Of a stretch of 64,000 bases of DNA, positions 34,881-43,660 are shown in pieces. A model generated the notes under the pieces. That model had not been told where the DNA came from. It did not search any database and saw nothing but the letters and a program-made list of their open reading frames with translations. Each line of letters opens with the position of its first letter. Positions within the stretch are counted from its first letter, which is position 1. Made by a program: the position numbers and the translations under genes. The DNA comes from Brevibacterium sp. 'Marine' (lineage in GTDB: Bacteria; Actinomycetota; Actinomycetes; Actinomycetales; Brevibacteriaceae): the NCBI RefSeq assembly GCF_012844365.1, contig NZ_CP051626.1, forward strand, positions 3,906,001 to 3,970,000, given 5' to 3'.

Positions 34881-36458
34881 GTGAAGACCTCGCGTCTTGT
34901 GCTTGCCCCCGCAGTAGCCGTTGCATTGACAGGTCTTGCTGGCGCCCCGGCGTTCGCAGCGACAGAGTCCACCGCTTCGGTCCCTCAGCAACCGCTGTGC
35001 GCCCAGGGTGATCAGCAGTCATCGAGCAGCTCCGAATCGGATTCCTCGGTTCCCGACGAGTCGGACCCGCAGGCGACCCTTGCGCAGGCGCAGGTGACCC
35101 GCGCCGACATCGCTGACGACAAAAAGGGAATCGGCTTCTCCGGCACCGGATTCAGCCCGGACCAGAAGGCCACGGTGACCGTCATCGGCACCGATGGCAC
35201 CGAATACTCTCCGGACAAGAAGCTCACGGTCGATGAGAAGGGCAAGGTGTCCGGCACCTACTTCTTCACCGTCACCGATGGTGCCAAGGTTCCTGCCGGC
35301 GAATACTCCCTCTACCTCACCGATCTCAAGTCCGAGAAGAAGTCCTCGAAGGTGACCTTCGAGGTCGTCTCCAAGGCCTCCGAGGTCGACGAACCGGGCA
35401 CAGGCGACGACGACAAGTGCGAGTCGGCCACCGGTCCGATCAAGACTCCGGACGAGACTCCCAGCGAAACGGAGACCCCGGAGCCTTCGGAGACGAAGAC
35501 CGAGGAGCCGACGACCAAGGCACCGACGACCGAGGCGCCCAAGCCTTCGGAGACGAAGACCGAGGACCCCACCACAAAGGCCCCGGAACCGACGGAGACC
35601 AAGACCGAGGAGCCCACCACCGAGGCGCCCAAGCCGAGCCCGTCTGAGACCGAGGAGCCGACGACCAAGGCGCCGAAGCCGACACCATCGGAGACGGACA
35701 AGGCCGACGAAGGCTCGGAAGAGGCTTCGGCCGCCGACGATGGCTCGGAAGAGGCTGCGGCCGACGGAGTGCAGCCAGGACCGGCCGAGGCCCCGACTGG
35801 AGACGAAGACTCAGAGGGATCGGACGACGCCAAGGATTCGGAAGCCGATCAGGCCGATGACGCCAAGGACGCCGACGCGGATGCATCTGATGACGCCAAG
35901 GACGCCGAGGACGAGGCTCCCGAGTCCACCGGTCCGGCCAGCCCCGGCACCGAGGACAAGAAGCCTGCCGCAGCCGCGCAGGCGTCCATGTTCATCAACC
36001 CGACCGAGGTCAGCTCCGAGGACTTCCTGAACGACGGCATCAAGATCGGCGTCAGCGGGGCTCAGCCCGGCGAGAAGGTCTCGATCACGGTCGAGCATGC
36101 CCAGGGCAAGGTCGACCGCTACACGATGACCAAGGAAGCCGATTCCGAAGGCAAGGTCACCTTCGGCGTCCAGGCCAAGGTCAAGGCCGTGCTCGGCACC
36201 TACAACGTGCGAGCCCAGGCCGAGAGCTTCGATGAGCCCCAGGGCGGAAGCTTCACCGTGCTCACCAACGGCACCGCCGTCGACGAAGGCGGAAACGGCA
36301 ACGGCAGCGGCTCGAACGATTCGGGCAGCGACCTGCCTCGGACCGGTGCCGAGATGACCGGACTGGCACTCGGTGTCGGTCTCCTCGCCGTCGGTGCAGC
36401 AGCCGTCATCATCACCCGTCGGCGGATGAACGCCTCCGACGATCCCGCGGAGTTCTAA
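34881..36458 (+). CDS. LPXTG-anchored surface protein with two Ig-like domains
   Basis: A 525-residue secreted protein. The signal peptide spans residues 1-27 (cleavage after AFA). A beta-rich domain covers about 65-165, followed by a Thr/Pro/Glu stalk (190-275) made of repeats such as ETKTEEPTTKAP. An Asp/Ala/Glu-rich stretch (276-350) comes next, and then a second beta-rich domain (368-462). LPRTG lies at 485-489 with a membrane helix and basic tail after it. The second domain parallels the Ig-like domain of the aminopeptidase at 593-2713 (order: INPTEV/IDPKTI, VTFGV/ARFGV, GTYNV/GTYDV, GGSFTV/TGSFEV). Role is probably adhesion or stalk. GTG at 34881 has AAAGG upstream. Confidence 0.9.
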   Translation: MKTSRLVLAPAVAVALTGLAGAPAFAATESTASVPQQPLCAQGDQQSSSSSESDSSVPDESDPQATLAQAQVTRADIADDKKGIGFSGTGFSPDQKATVTVIGTDGTEYSPDKKLTVDEKGKVSGTYFFTVTDGAKVPAGEYSLYLTDLKSEKKSSKVTFEVVSKASEVDEPGTGDDDKCESATGPIKTPDETPSETETPEPSETKTEEPTTKAPTTEAPKPSETKTEDPTTKAPEPTETKTEEPTTEAPKPSPSETEEPTTKAPKPTPSETDKADEGSEEASAADDGSEEAAADGVQPGPAEAPTGDEDSEGSDDAKDSEADQADDAKDADADASDDAKDAEDEAPESTGPASPGTEDKKPAAAAQASMFINPTEVSSEDFLNDGIKIGVSGAQPGEKVSITVEHAQGKVDRYTMTKEADSEGKVTFGVQAKVKAVLGTYNVRAQAESFDEPQGGSFTVLTNGTAVDEGGNGNGSGSNDSGSDLPRTGAEMTGLALGVGLLAVGAAAVIITRRRMNASDDPAEF

Positions 36459-36464
36459 ACCGCA

Positions 36465-37538
36465 TTGAACGATGAATTGTCCCTCGCGGGGCTGCAGCTC
36501 GACGGACGCGAGATCGACCTCGGACGTCTGCGAGCAGGGACAATGCTCGGACTCATGGGCAGCCCGGACAGCACCACCTCTGTGGTGCTGTCCGCGGCGG
36601 CCCTGCCCCACGTCGCACCACCACCACGCTTCCCGACCGGACGCCGGTCGGGTCGCTTGCGTGTGCGCAACTGGATGAAGAGCTATCTTCGCGAAGCCGA
36701 TGCCGGATCTGGGGAGGCGGCATCGGCAGCGGATCCATCAGCTGCGCTGACAGCATTCGGGCTGCGACCCGATGTTCTGCGCCGTCGCCTCGACGATCTT
36801 GATCCGACCGATCGTGCCCGCCTCGCCCTGGCTGCGGCCTGGGCGAGCGGCGCACAGTGGCTGACCCTCATCGACCCTTTCGGCACGGTCCCGGGCCATC
36901 TGCGCACCGGGCTGCGGAGTCGCTTCGCCGAACTCGTCGCCGGGGAGGGCCGCGGAGTCGTGTTCAGCTCGAATTCGCTGACCGACCACACCATCGCCGA
37001 GGCGGGGGTGGCGAACATCGAAAAGGACCAGCTCGTCGCGCTCGGTTCCCTGGAGCAGATCGTCACCGAACCGCGCGGTTCGCTGCCGGCCGAGCTCAGC
37101 GGGGTCAACGTCTATTCCGGGCTGGCCCGGAAGGGTTGGCTGTCCATCGGCCATTCGGCCGTGCGCGCCCGCACCGAACTCGACGGGAAGGTGTTCGTGA
37201 CTCTTGGGTGGCGCGCCGCCCTCCTGTCACTGGACGAACACGACCCGGCGTTCACCTCGGCGACGGTGTTCGAAGCCATCGTCACCGGACTCCGTGATCG
37301 CGGTTCCTGCCTGCAGGCGAAGCTCTCACCGGTCGACACGGAGATGGGCCTCGCCCTCGACGTCGACCTGGCCGACCTCGCGGGCGCGCCGAGAACCCAG
37401 ACGCCGGCCATCGGATTCGGGGTCCTGCATCCGGGACTCGGCACGACGATCACCGAACTGCGCACCAACGTCAAGGTCGGCACGCATGTCTTCGTCGAGG
37501 TCGACACCTCCGCCCTGCACGCCTACCCGGTTGAGTGA
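36465..37538 (+). CDS. Degenerate ABC-type ATPase with TOBE-like C-terminus
   Basis: A 357-residue cytosolic protein that keeps the outline of a MalK/UgpC-type ABC ATPase but lacks its catalytic residues. The Walker A place reads LGLMGSPDSTTSVVL, without the Lys. The signature region is DLDPTDRARLALAAAWA, without SGG. Walker B reads WLTLIDPFGTVP, with Pro instead of Glu, and the switch region is VVFSSNSLTDHTIAEAG, without the His after Thr. Residues 220-357 resemble the TOBE/OB regulatory domain. TTG at 36465 lies 6 bases after the LPXTG gene stop, with GGAG 11 bases upstream, so it belongs to that operon. No permease is nearby. A pseudo-ATPase role is inferred. Confidence 0.75.
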   Translation: MNDELSLAGLQLDGREIDLGRLRAGTMLGLMGSPDSTTSVVLSAAALPHVAPPPRFPTGRRSGRLRVRNWMKSYLREADAGSGEAASAADPSAALTAFGLRPDVLRRRLDDLDPTDRARLALAAAWASGAQWLTLIDPFGTVPGHLRTGLRSRFAELVAGEGRGVVFSSNSLTDHTIAEAGVANIEKDQLVALGSLEQIVTEPRGSLPAELSGVNVYSGLARKGWLSIGHSAVRARTELDGKVFVTLGWRAALLSLDEHDPAFTSATVFEAIVTGLRDRGSCLQAKLSPVDTEMGLALDVDLADLAGAPRTQTPAIGFGVLHPGLGTTITELRTNVKVGTHVFVEVDTSALHAYPVE

Positions 37539-37602
37539 CGGGCGGAAGATAGACTGAGAACTGCCCAGTCCCCCTTCAGTCCCCAACCGAATCAGGAGCG
37601 CC

Positions 37603-38562
37603 ATGCGAACGTCGCGCAGACTTCTGATCTCAGCGCTGACGGTCATCGTCCTCACGGTCGCAGCGGTCCCCCTCCTCAACCTCACCGTCTACACGCCCGC
37701 CCGATCTGCCGAGGCCTACATCTCGGCGATCGAACACGGTAATGCGCAGAGTGCCTTCTCATACCTGTCCACGCCGACCCCGTCGTCGACCTTGGCGCTC
37801 AGCGACGACGTCCTCTCAGCGGCTCCCGATCTGCCGCGCGACCCCGAAGCCGAGACCGTCTCCGTCGACGGCGACCATGCGAAGGTCCGCCTCAGCTTCA
37901 ACCTCTCCTCGCAGGAGCAGACCGTCGATCTCGATATGGTCCGCCTGCCTTCCAGCGCGGGACTCTTCAACCGATGGGCCATCGAACAGAATGAATGGCC
38001 GACGCTGACCCTGGACGTCTCCGGATCGTCGACGGCGACGGTCAACGGCTACGGAGTCAGCACGGGAAGTGTGCCGGTGCTGTTCCCGGCGAGCTACCTC
38101 GTCGGATTCGATGCGACGTATCTGAAGTCCAGATCCCAACGCGCCGAGGTGACCGCCCCCGGCGACTCCCACACCGTGAAGCTCTCGCCAGAGCCGACGG
38201 CCAAGCTCGAGCAGACCGTGGAAGAGCAGGTCACCGACCATCTGCAGGACTGCATGAAGTCGACGACCCTCATGCCGTCCGGCTGCGTCTTCGGCTACGA
38301 CACGGACAACGAGATCATCGGTGATGTCTCGTGGTCGCTCGAGCGCAGTCCGCAGATCGGACTGACCTCGTCCGGCAATGATCTCGAACTCACCCCCTCG
38401 ACGGTCGAGGTGAGGGTGAAGGGACGTTACCGGGACATCGTCACCGCTGCCGAACACGACTTCGACGAGAAGCTCTCCTTCGTCCTGGGCGGCTCAGTGG
38501 TCGTCAAGTCCTCACAGGTGAGCTTCGAGCCGCGCCGCCTCGGCGATGTCTCCATCGCCTGA
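37603..38562 (+). CDS. Membrane-anchored extracytoplasmic protein, unknown function
   Basis: A 319-residue protein with an N-terminal hydrophobic anchor or signal (about 6-28, LLISALTVIVLTVAAVPLL) and an exported remainder. The region at 33-60 (PARSAEAYISAIEHGNAQSAFSYL) resembles the start of NTF2-like or DUF4878-type lipoprotein-like domains that precede beta-strands. Two Cys (LQDCMKST, PSGCVFGY) about 11 residues apart could pair. AGGAG lies 5 bases before the ATG. It follows the pseudo-ATPase gene by 64 bases on the same strand and completes the LPXTG operon. Nothing else fixes its role. Confidence 0.8.
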   Translation: MRTSRRLLISALTVIVLTVAAVPLLNLTVYTPARSAEAYISAIEHGNAQSAFSYLSTPTPSSTLALSDDVLSAAPDLPRDPEAETVSVDGDHAKVRLSFNLSSQEQTVDLDMVRLPSSAGLFNRWAIEQNEWPTLTLDVSGSSTATVNGYGVSTGSVPVLFPASYLVGFDATYLKSRSQRAEVTAPGDSHTVKLSPEPTAKLEQTVEEQVTDHLQDCMKSTTLMPSGCVFGYDTDNEIIGDVSWSLERSPQIGLTSSGNDLELTPSTVEVRVKGRYRDIVTAAEHDFDEKLSFVLGGSVVVKSSQVSFEPRRLGDVSIA

Positions 38563-38595
38563 TCGACTGCGGCCCTCGCTCCGGTGGCCGAGCGC

Positions 38596-40530
38596 TCAGG
38601 CGCCCCGGAGGTCGAGGGTGAGTTCGTTCGGCGCCGAGTCCGCGAGCTCGACGGGGATTCCCCAGTCCTGCTGGTAGAGGTGGCAGGCCGCGTGCAGCGG
38701 GATCTCTCCCCCGGGCTCGCCATCGCAGGCGGCGGCCCGCGCAGTCACATGCAGCACTCCCTCGGCGAACTCGGGATCGATGACGATATCGCGGCTGAGC
38801 CCTTCGGCTCCGCCGGCTCCGGAGACGATGAGTTCCGGCGGCGTCGCAGACACCTGCAGGAACGTGGGGTCGCCCCAGCGGTCGTCGAGCTTCTGACCGG
38901 CCGGGACCGTGAAGCTCACGGTCAGCGACACCGGACCGGAGGCGATCTCGGTCGACGGGCGCTTCGTCGTCAGCGCGCCCTCGTCGACCTTCTGAGCGTC
39001 CTTGGGCAGCTTCACCCGAGTGAGCGCATGCGCCGCGGATTCGACGACGATGAGTTCGGCGTCGTCGGGGGTGCCCGCATTGTCGATGAGGACGATGTCC
39101 GAGGGTTCGCGCAGTCCGCGCGCCAGAGTCGTGACTTCCTCGGTCTTCGGGTCGAAGCGGCGGATCGCACCGTTGTAGGTGTCGGCGATCGCGACCGACC
39201 CGTCGGGCAGACTGCGCACGCCCAGCGGGTGCTGCAGGCGCGCCTCGGCGGCGGGCCCGTCACGGAAGCCGAAGTCGAAGAGACCGACGCCTACCAGTGA
39301 GGCCACCTCACCGGTTGCCGGGTCGAGGCGGCGGATCGCCGAGGTCTCGGAGTCGGCGACGAACACCTCGCCCTCGGGCCCGAGGTCGAGGCCGGAGGAC
39401 TGAGCGAACCACGCAGACTCCCCATCGCCGTCGACCAGACCTTCGTTCATCGTGCCCGAGAGGATGCGGATCGTGCCGGCCTTCGGGTCGAAAGACCAGA
39501 GGGTGTGGTTGCCTGCCATCGCCACGACCACCTCGGCGGTGGAGGGGACGAAGAGGACATCCCACGGCGATGACAGCTTCACATCAAGGGCGGGCCCGTC
39601 ATATCGTCCCAGCTCACCGGGCTTGCCGCGGACATTGTCGATGGCGCCGACCATGTGCTGCTCACCGGTGCCGGCGATCGTCGTGACCGTCTCGTTCGTC
39701 AGGTCGATTCCGCGCAGGGTGTGGTTGACGGTGTCGGCGACGACGAGCTGGTAGCCGACTTCGGCCGCCAGGTCGGCAGGCAGCACGGTGATGCCGCCGG
39801 GTTCGCTGAAGCTCGCCGAGGCGAAGTCGCCGTCGACGCGGCCGCGTTCACCGGTGCCGATGCGGCGGATGATCGTGGCCGCGTCGTCGTCGTATTCGAC
39901 GAGGCTGTGGTGTCCGGAATCAGCGACGAAGAGGTGGCCCGAGGGCAGGCGAGTGGCCTTGCCCGGGTAGAACAGATCCGTCTCGGGGGCCGGCGGCGGA
40001 ACGTAGGGGCCGTCGCCGGAATGGAGGGTGCCCTTGGCCGAGTGCTCCTCGATGAGGCTCTCGATGATCTCGGTGAGACCGGCTGCATGGCCCTCACCGG
40101 ACATGGTCGCCACGAGGTAGCCTTCGGGGTCGATGACGGCCAAGGTCGGCCAGGCGCGAGCGGTGTACGCCTGCCAGGTGACGAGGTCGGGATCGTCCAG
40201 GACGAGGTGTTCGACCTGGTAGCGCTCCACGGCCTGGTCGACGGCTTCGACGGTGCGTTCGAACTCGAACTTCGGCGAGTGCACGCCGATGATGACGAGC
40301 TCCTTGGCGTACTTCTCCTCCAACGGGCGCAGTTCGTCGAGGACGTGGAGGCAGTTGATGCAGCAGAACGTCCAGAAGTCGAGGAGGACGACCTTTCCGC
40401 GCAGATCGGCCAGGGTCAGATCCTTGCCGCCGGAGTTCATCCACCGGCGACCGACGAGTTCGGGCGCACGGACCTTGACGTCCCGTGCCGAGGAGGTGGC
40501 TGACGCGGAGATATCTGGACTGCTGTTCAT
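38596..40530 (-). CDS. Thioredoxin-fold/NHL-repeat protein (NHLRC2-like)
   Basis: A 644-residue cytosolic protein. The N-terminal thioredoxin-like domain (about 20-160) has the redox motif WTFCCINCLHV (C-I-N-C). An NHL-repeat beta-propeller follows (about 190-520), with blades such as FVADSGHHSLVEYD, VVADTVNHTLRGID, VVAMAGNHTLWSFD and IADTYNGAIRRFD. The last 110 residues are a further beta-rich domain. The architecture matches the bacterial relatives of NHLRC2; a physiological substrate is not established. The ATG at 40530 is chosen for the family N-terminus, although its ribosome site is weak. It is convergent with the membrane-protein gene at 38562. Confidence 0.9.
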   Translation of the reverse strand: MNSSPDISASATSSARDVKVRAPELVGRRWMNSGGKDLTLADLRGKVVLLDFWTFCCINCLHVLDELRPLEEKYAKELVIIGVHSPKFEFERTVEAVDQAVERYQVEHLVLDDPDLVTWQAYTARAWPTLAVIDPEGYLVATMSGEGHAAGLTEIIESLIEEHSAKGTLHSGDGPYVPPPAPETDLFYPGKATRLPSGHLFVADSGHHSLVEYDDDAATIIRRIGTGERGRVDGDFASASFSEPGGITVLPADLAAEVGYQLVVADTVNHTLRGIDLTNETVTTIAGTGEQHMVGAIDNVRGKPGELGRYDGPALDVKLSSPWDVLFVPSTAEVVVAMAGNHTLWSFDPKAGTIRILSGTMNEGLVDGDGESAWFAQSSGLDLGPEGEVFVADSETSAIRRLDPATGEVASLVGVGLFDFGFRDGPAAEARLQHPLGVRSLPDGSVAIADTYNGAIRRFDPKTEEVTTLARGLREPSDIVLIDNAGTPDDAELIVVESAAHALTRVKLPKDAQKVDEGALTTKRPSTEIASGPVSLTVSFTVPAGQKLDDRWGDPTFLQVSATPPELIVSGAGGAEGLSRDIVIDPEFAEGVLHVTARAAACDGEPGGEIPLHAACHLYQQDWGIPVELADSAPNELTLDLRGA

Positions 40531-40648
40531 GGTTCTATGATCGCAGATCCTCCACCGAGGCGGCCTTCCCAACGTCATCAAGTGACGGTTCTCTCCCCCG
40601 CCCGGGAATGCGGCGGATGCCGAGTCGGCCCGTGCGGGTACGGAGGAC

Positions 40649-40701
40649 CGGTCAGGAGTAGTCGCGGGCGCGGACGAGCGGTCAGGAGTAGTCGCGGGCG
40701 C
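40649..40701. repeat. 30-bp period tandem duplication spanning a stop codon
   Basis: A 23-bp sequence beginning CGGTCAGGAGTAGTCGCGGG occurs at 40649-40671 and again, identical, at 40679-40701. The second copy contains the last codons and stop of the YggS gene. Confidence 0.85.
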
Positions 40702-41422
40702 CGAAGATGCTCGATCCGACGCGGACGATCGTCGCTCCTTCGGCGATGGCGAGTTCGAAGTCGCCGCTCATGCCCATCGACAGCTCGGTCGCCTCGGCGG
40801 GCATGACCCCTGATCCGCGCAGCGTCTCGCTGAGCTCGCGCAGGTCGGAGTAGCTGGGGCGGATCTCTTCGGGGCTGCTGCCGGGCAGTCCGATCGTCAT
40901 GAGTCCGCGCAGCCGCATCCGGCCGAGTGCCCGGGTCGCGGTGATGAGCTCCTCGGCGTCTTCGGGTGCGACACCGAACTTCGAGTCCTCGCGGGAGGTG
41001 TTGACCTGGATGAAGTAGTCGACGGTCTCGTCGAGGACGTCGAGGCGGTTGTTGATCTTCTCGGCCAGCGGGAGGTTGTCGACGGACTGGATGCACTGAG
41101 CATGCCGCAGGGTGTGATTGACTTTGTTGCGCTGCAGCGGTCCGATGAGGTGGGTCTCGGGATCGAGGTCGGCGAGCGCCTCGGCCTTGCCGGTGATCTC
41201 CTGCACCTTGTTCTCGCCGATGAGCGTGAACCCGTGTTCGAGGGCGACGCGGATCTTCTCCGCCGGCTGCGTCTTCGTCGCCAGCAGCACGCGCACATCG
41301 TCCCCGCTGCGACCGCTCGCCTCGGCGGCGGCCCGGGCCCGATCAGCAACCTCGTCGAGGCTGCCGGTGATGGCGGCGATGTCGTCGGCGGACAGCGGGG
41401 AGGTGGAATCAGGCGTACTCAT
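40682..41422 (-). CDS. YggS/PLPBP-family pyridoxal phosphate homeostasis protein
   Basis: A 246-residue TIM-barrel PLP-binding protein. The PLP Lys is in VLLATKTQPAEKI near residue 47. The family blocks GENKVQEI, HLIGPLQRNKVNH, IQVNTSREDSKFGV and LSMGMSGDFELAIAEGAT with VRVGSSIFG are all present. The family controls free PLP and amino-acid pools. The ATG at 41422 begins the family N-terminus. In many actinobacteria yggS lies beside cell-division genes; here it does not. Its 3' end is duplicated just downstream. Confidence 0.93.
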   Translation of the reverse strand: MSTPDSTSPLSADDIAAITGSLDEVADRARAAAEASGRSGDDVRVLLATKTQPAEKIRVALEHGFTLIGENKVQEITGKAEALADLDPETHLIGPLQRNKVNHTLRHAQCIQSVDNLPLAEKINNRLDVLDETVDYFIQVNTSREDSKFGVAPEDAEELITATRALGRMRLRGLMTIGLPGSSPEEIRPSYSDLRELSETLRGSGVMPAEATELSMGMSGDFELAIAEGATIVRVGSSIFGARDYS

Positions 41423-41560
41423 GACTCCAGTCTTGCATGAGCCGCACGAAGTTTCAGGTCGCCGAGGATGCTCCGGCGGCCGAGTCCCGCACCAGGTGTC
41501 GCGACGGGAACGGGCCCGCATCCGGGCCGGTCCACCTAGCCGGTCCACCGGGCCGGGAAA

Positions 41561-41623
41561 CGAGTTGCGGACGATCCGTGTCGAAATCATTGTGGTTCTT
41601 CGACACGGATCGTCCGCAACTCG
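41561..41623. repeat. Perfect 25-bp inverted repeat, terminator or REP-like element
   Basis: Arms of 25 bases (CGAGTTGCGGACGATCCGTG and five more bases, complete complement at 41599-41623) flank a 13-base loop. It lies 27 bases past the stop of the minus-strand dehydrogenase gene at 41650. It can act as a terminator, but its length and perfection also fit a dispersed palindromic element. Confidence 0.8.
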
Positions 41624-41649
41624 GTGCCGACTCGGCCCCGTTACAGTGC

Positions 41650-42555
41650 CTATTTCGGCAGACCCTCGGCGTTCGGGTCGATGTTCTTGATCAGGGCGGA
41701 CGTGTCGAGTCCGCCGAGGTCTTCGTCGATGAGCTTCTGCAGCTGCGCGTGGACGAGGGCGGCGGCCGGGAGCTCGACACCCTGGGTCTCAGCACCGGCG
41801 AGGGCCAGGCCGACGTCCTTGTGCATGAGTGCGGTGGCGAAGCCGGGCTGGAACTCGTTGTTCGCTGCGGCCGTCGTCGTCACGCCCGGCACCGGGTACC
41901 ACGTACGCAGCGGCCAGGAGTCACCGGAGGACACCTTCGCAATATCGTGGAAGACCTTCGGGTCGAGGCCGAAGCGATCGGCGAGCACGGCGCCTTCGAC
42001 GACACCCTGGAGGCTGATCGACAGCATCATGTTGTTCACGATCTTCGCGGCCTGACCTGCGGCGTCACCACCGGCGTGGAAGATGTTGCCGGCCATCGCC
42101 TCGATGAAGGGGCGAGCCTCTTCGATGTCGGCGTCGGCACCGCCGAGCATGAACGTCAGGGTGCCGGCTTCGGCACCGGTGACTCCGCCGGAGACGGGTC
42201 CGTCGATGAGGCGGAAGCCTGCCTTCTTCGCCTCGGCATGGAGGAGACGAGCCGAATCGAAGTCGATCGTCGAGGAATCGACGAGGAGGGTCCTCTGGTC
42301 CGCGTTGGCCAGGACACCGTCGGGCTCGAGGTAGGCGGTGCGGGCGTGCTCACCTTTGGGCAGCATCGTGAAGACGATATCGGCACCGGCGACCGCCTCG
42401 GCGATGGAGTTCACGGGGTTCACCCCGTTCTTCGCGGCTGCGTCCACGGCTTCGGGGACGAGATCGAAACCATTGACGGTGTGACCGGCCCTGACCAGGT
42501 TCGCAGTCATCGGGCGGCCCATATTCCCCAGGCCAACCCATCCAATCGTCGACAT
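41650..42555 (-). CDS. mmsB: 3-hydroxyisobutyrate dehydrogenase
   Basis: A beta-hydroxyacid dehydrogenase of 301 residues in valine catabolism. The NAD site is GWVGLGNMGRPMTANL at the start; the substrate motif is DGPVSGGVTGAEAGTL and the catalytic Lys is in GGDAAGQAAKIVNNMM (about K171). The C-terminal MHKDVGLALAGAE also fits. AGGAGG lies upstream of the ATG at 42555. It diverges from a LysR gene with 140 bases between. The Bkd E1-E2 genes in this window fit the same pathway, though they are 9 kb away. Related enzymes use tartronate semialdehyde or glyoxylate. Confidence 0.9.
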   Translation of the reverse strand: MSTIGWVGLGNMGRPMTANLVRAGHTVNGFDLVPEAVDAAAKNGVNPVNSIAEAVAGADIVFTMLPKGEHARTAYLEPDGVLANADQRTLLVDSSTIDFDSARLLHAEAKKAGFRLIDGPVSGGVTGAEAGTLTFMLGGADADIEEARPFIEAMAGNIFHAGGDAAGQAAKIVNNMMLSISLQGVVEGAVLADRFGLDPKVFHDIAKVSSGDSWPLRTWYPVPGVTTTAAANNEFQPGFATALMHKDVGLALAGAETQGVELPAAALVHAQLQKLIDEDLGGLDTSALIKNIDPNAEGLPK

Positions 42556-42695
42556 AATATGCCTCCTCGCATCATGTTCAGCAACTCTTAGGTGTTCCCT
42601 CTCACAGTACGCCAGTCGATGGACGGAAGCCCGGCGGGCCGCCTCACCTATTCCGCACCGGTTATGTGCGCGGACGCAGATAGAATGGAGCCACT

Positions 42696-43571
42696 ATGGC
42701 TTCCTATGCACCTGGCAGTTCAGGTCTGCAGATCGCTCCCGAGGATCTGCTGACTCTGCTCGCCGTCGCCCGACTGGGGAAGTTCACGGCCGCCGCGCAC
42801 AGCCTCGGCCTCAACCACACGACCGTGTCCAGGCGCATCGCCGCGCTCGAGAAAGCGTACGGCGATCGCGTGCTCGTGGCTTCCCCCGACGGGTGGGAGC
42901 TCAGCGCCGCCGGGCGCCAGCTGCTGCCGATCGCCGAGGATATCGAGGCCGCGCTGGGCCGCATCGATGCGCATTCGAACTCGGCTCTGTCCGGGACGAT
43001 CCGGCTGGCCTGTCCGCAGGCCTTCGCCCTTGAGTATGCCGTTCCGGCGCTCACTACACTGCAGGCGCAGCATCCGGGACTGCAGATCGAACTGATCACT
43101 GCCACGCAGCGGGCCAGGCAGTACCGGTCGGGTGTCGATATCGAGATCGTCGTCGGGCGTCCCGATGCCCCGCGGTCGATTGCCAAGCACATCCGCGACT
43201 ACCGGCTCCAGCTCTATGCCTCGCAGGACTACATCTCCTCGCATCCGATGCCGCAGACGCTGGATGATCTGGCCGACCACCGGATGGTCTACTACATCGA
43301 GAATTCGCTGCGGGTCGATGATCTCGACGAGGCGGCCGATGCCCTTCCCCGTGGGGCAGGCTTCTTCCGGTCCACCTCGGTGCATGCGCATGTGCTCGCG
43401 ACCTCGCACGGGGCCGGGATCGGCATCCTGCCGGACTTCCTCGCCCACGGCAATTCGCGCCTCGTGCAGGTGCTGCCGGAGCTGTTCTCCAAGAAAGTGT
43501 CCTATTGGGCCTCGGTCCGTCACGAGTCCCTGCGCAACGCCGGAGTCCGCAAAGTCCTAGAATCCCTCTAA
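42696..43571 (+). CDS. LysR-family regulator
   Basis: A 291-residue regulator. The winged helix-turn-helix covers about residues 17-75 (FTAAAHSLGLNHTTVSRRIAALE), followed by a periplasmic-binding-type effector domain. Divergent placement opposite mmsB suggests it controls that gene, as LysR proteins often do with divergent neighbours. The effector is unknown. GGAG lies 5 bases before the ATG, overlapping a TAGAAT that resembles a -10 box. Confidence 0.9.
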   Translation: MASYAPGSSGLQIAPEDLLTLLAVARLGKFTAAAHSLGLNHTTVSRRIAALEKAYGDRVLVASPDGWELSAAGRQLLPIAEDIEAALGRIDAHSNSALSGTIRLACPQAFALEYAVPALTTLQAQHPGLQIELITATQRARQYRSGVDIEIVVGRPDAPRSIAKHIRDYRLQLYASQDYISSHPMPQTLDDLADHRMVYYIENSLRVDDLDEAADALPRGAGFFRSTSVHAHVLATSHGAGIGILPDFLAHGNSRLVQVLPELFSKKVSYWASVRHESLRNAGVRKVLESL

Positions 43572-43580
43572 TTGCTACCT

Positions 43581-43624
43581 GACGGCGGCCCAGCAACCTG
43601 GCGCGAGGTTGCTGGGCCGCCGTC
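43581..43624. terminator. Strong bidirectional terminator
   Basis: A perfect 19-bp stem (GACGGCGGCCCAGCAACCT) with a 6-base loop lies between the ends of the convergent lysR and 3-hydroxybutyrate dehydrogenase genes. Confidence 0.85.
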
Positions 43625-43660
43625 GGGTAGTCCTGGGAGGGGAGGGTGTGCTCGAGCGAG

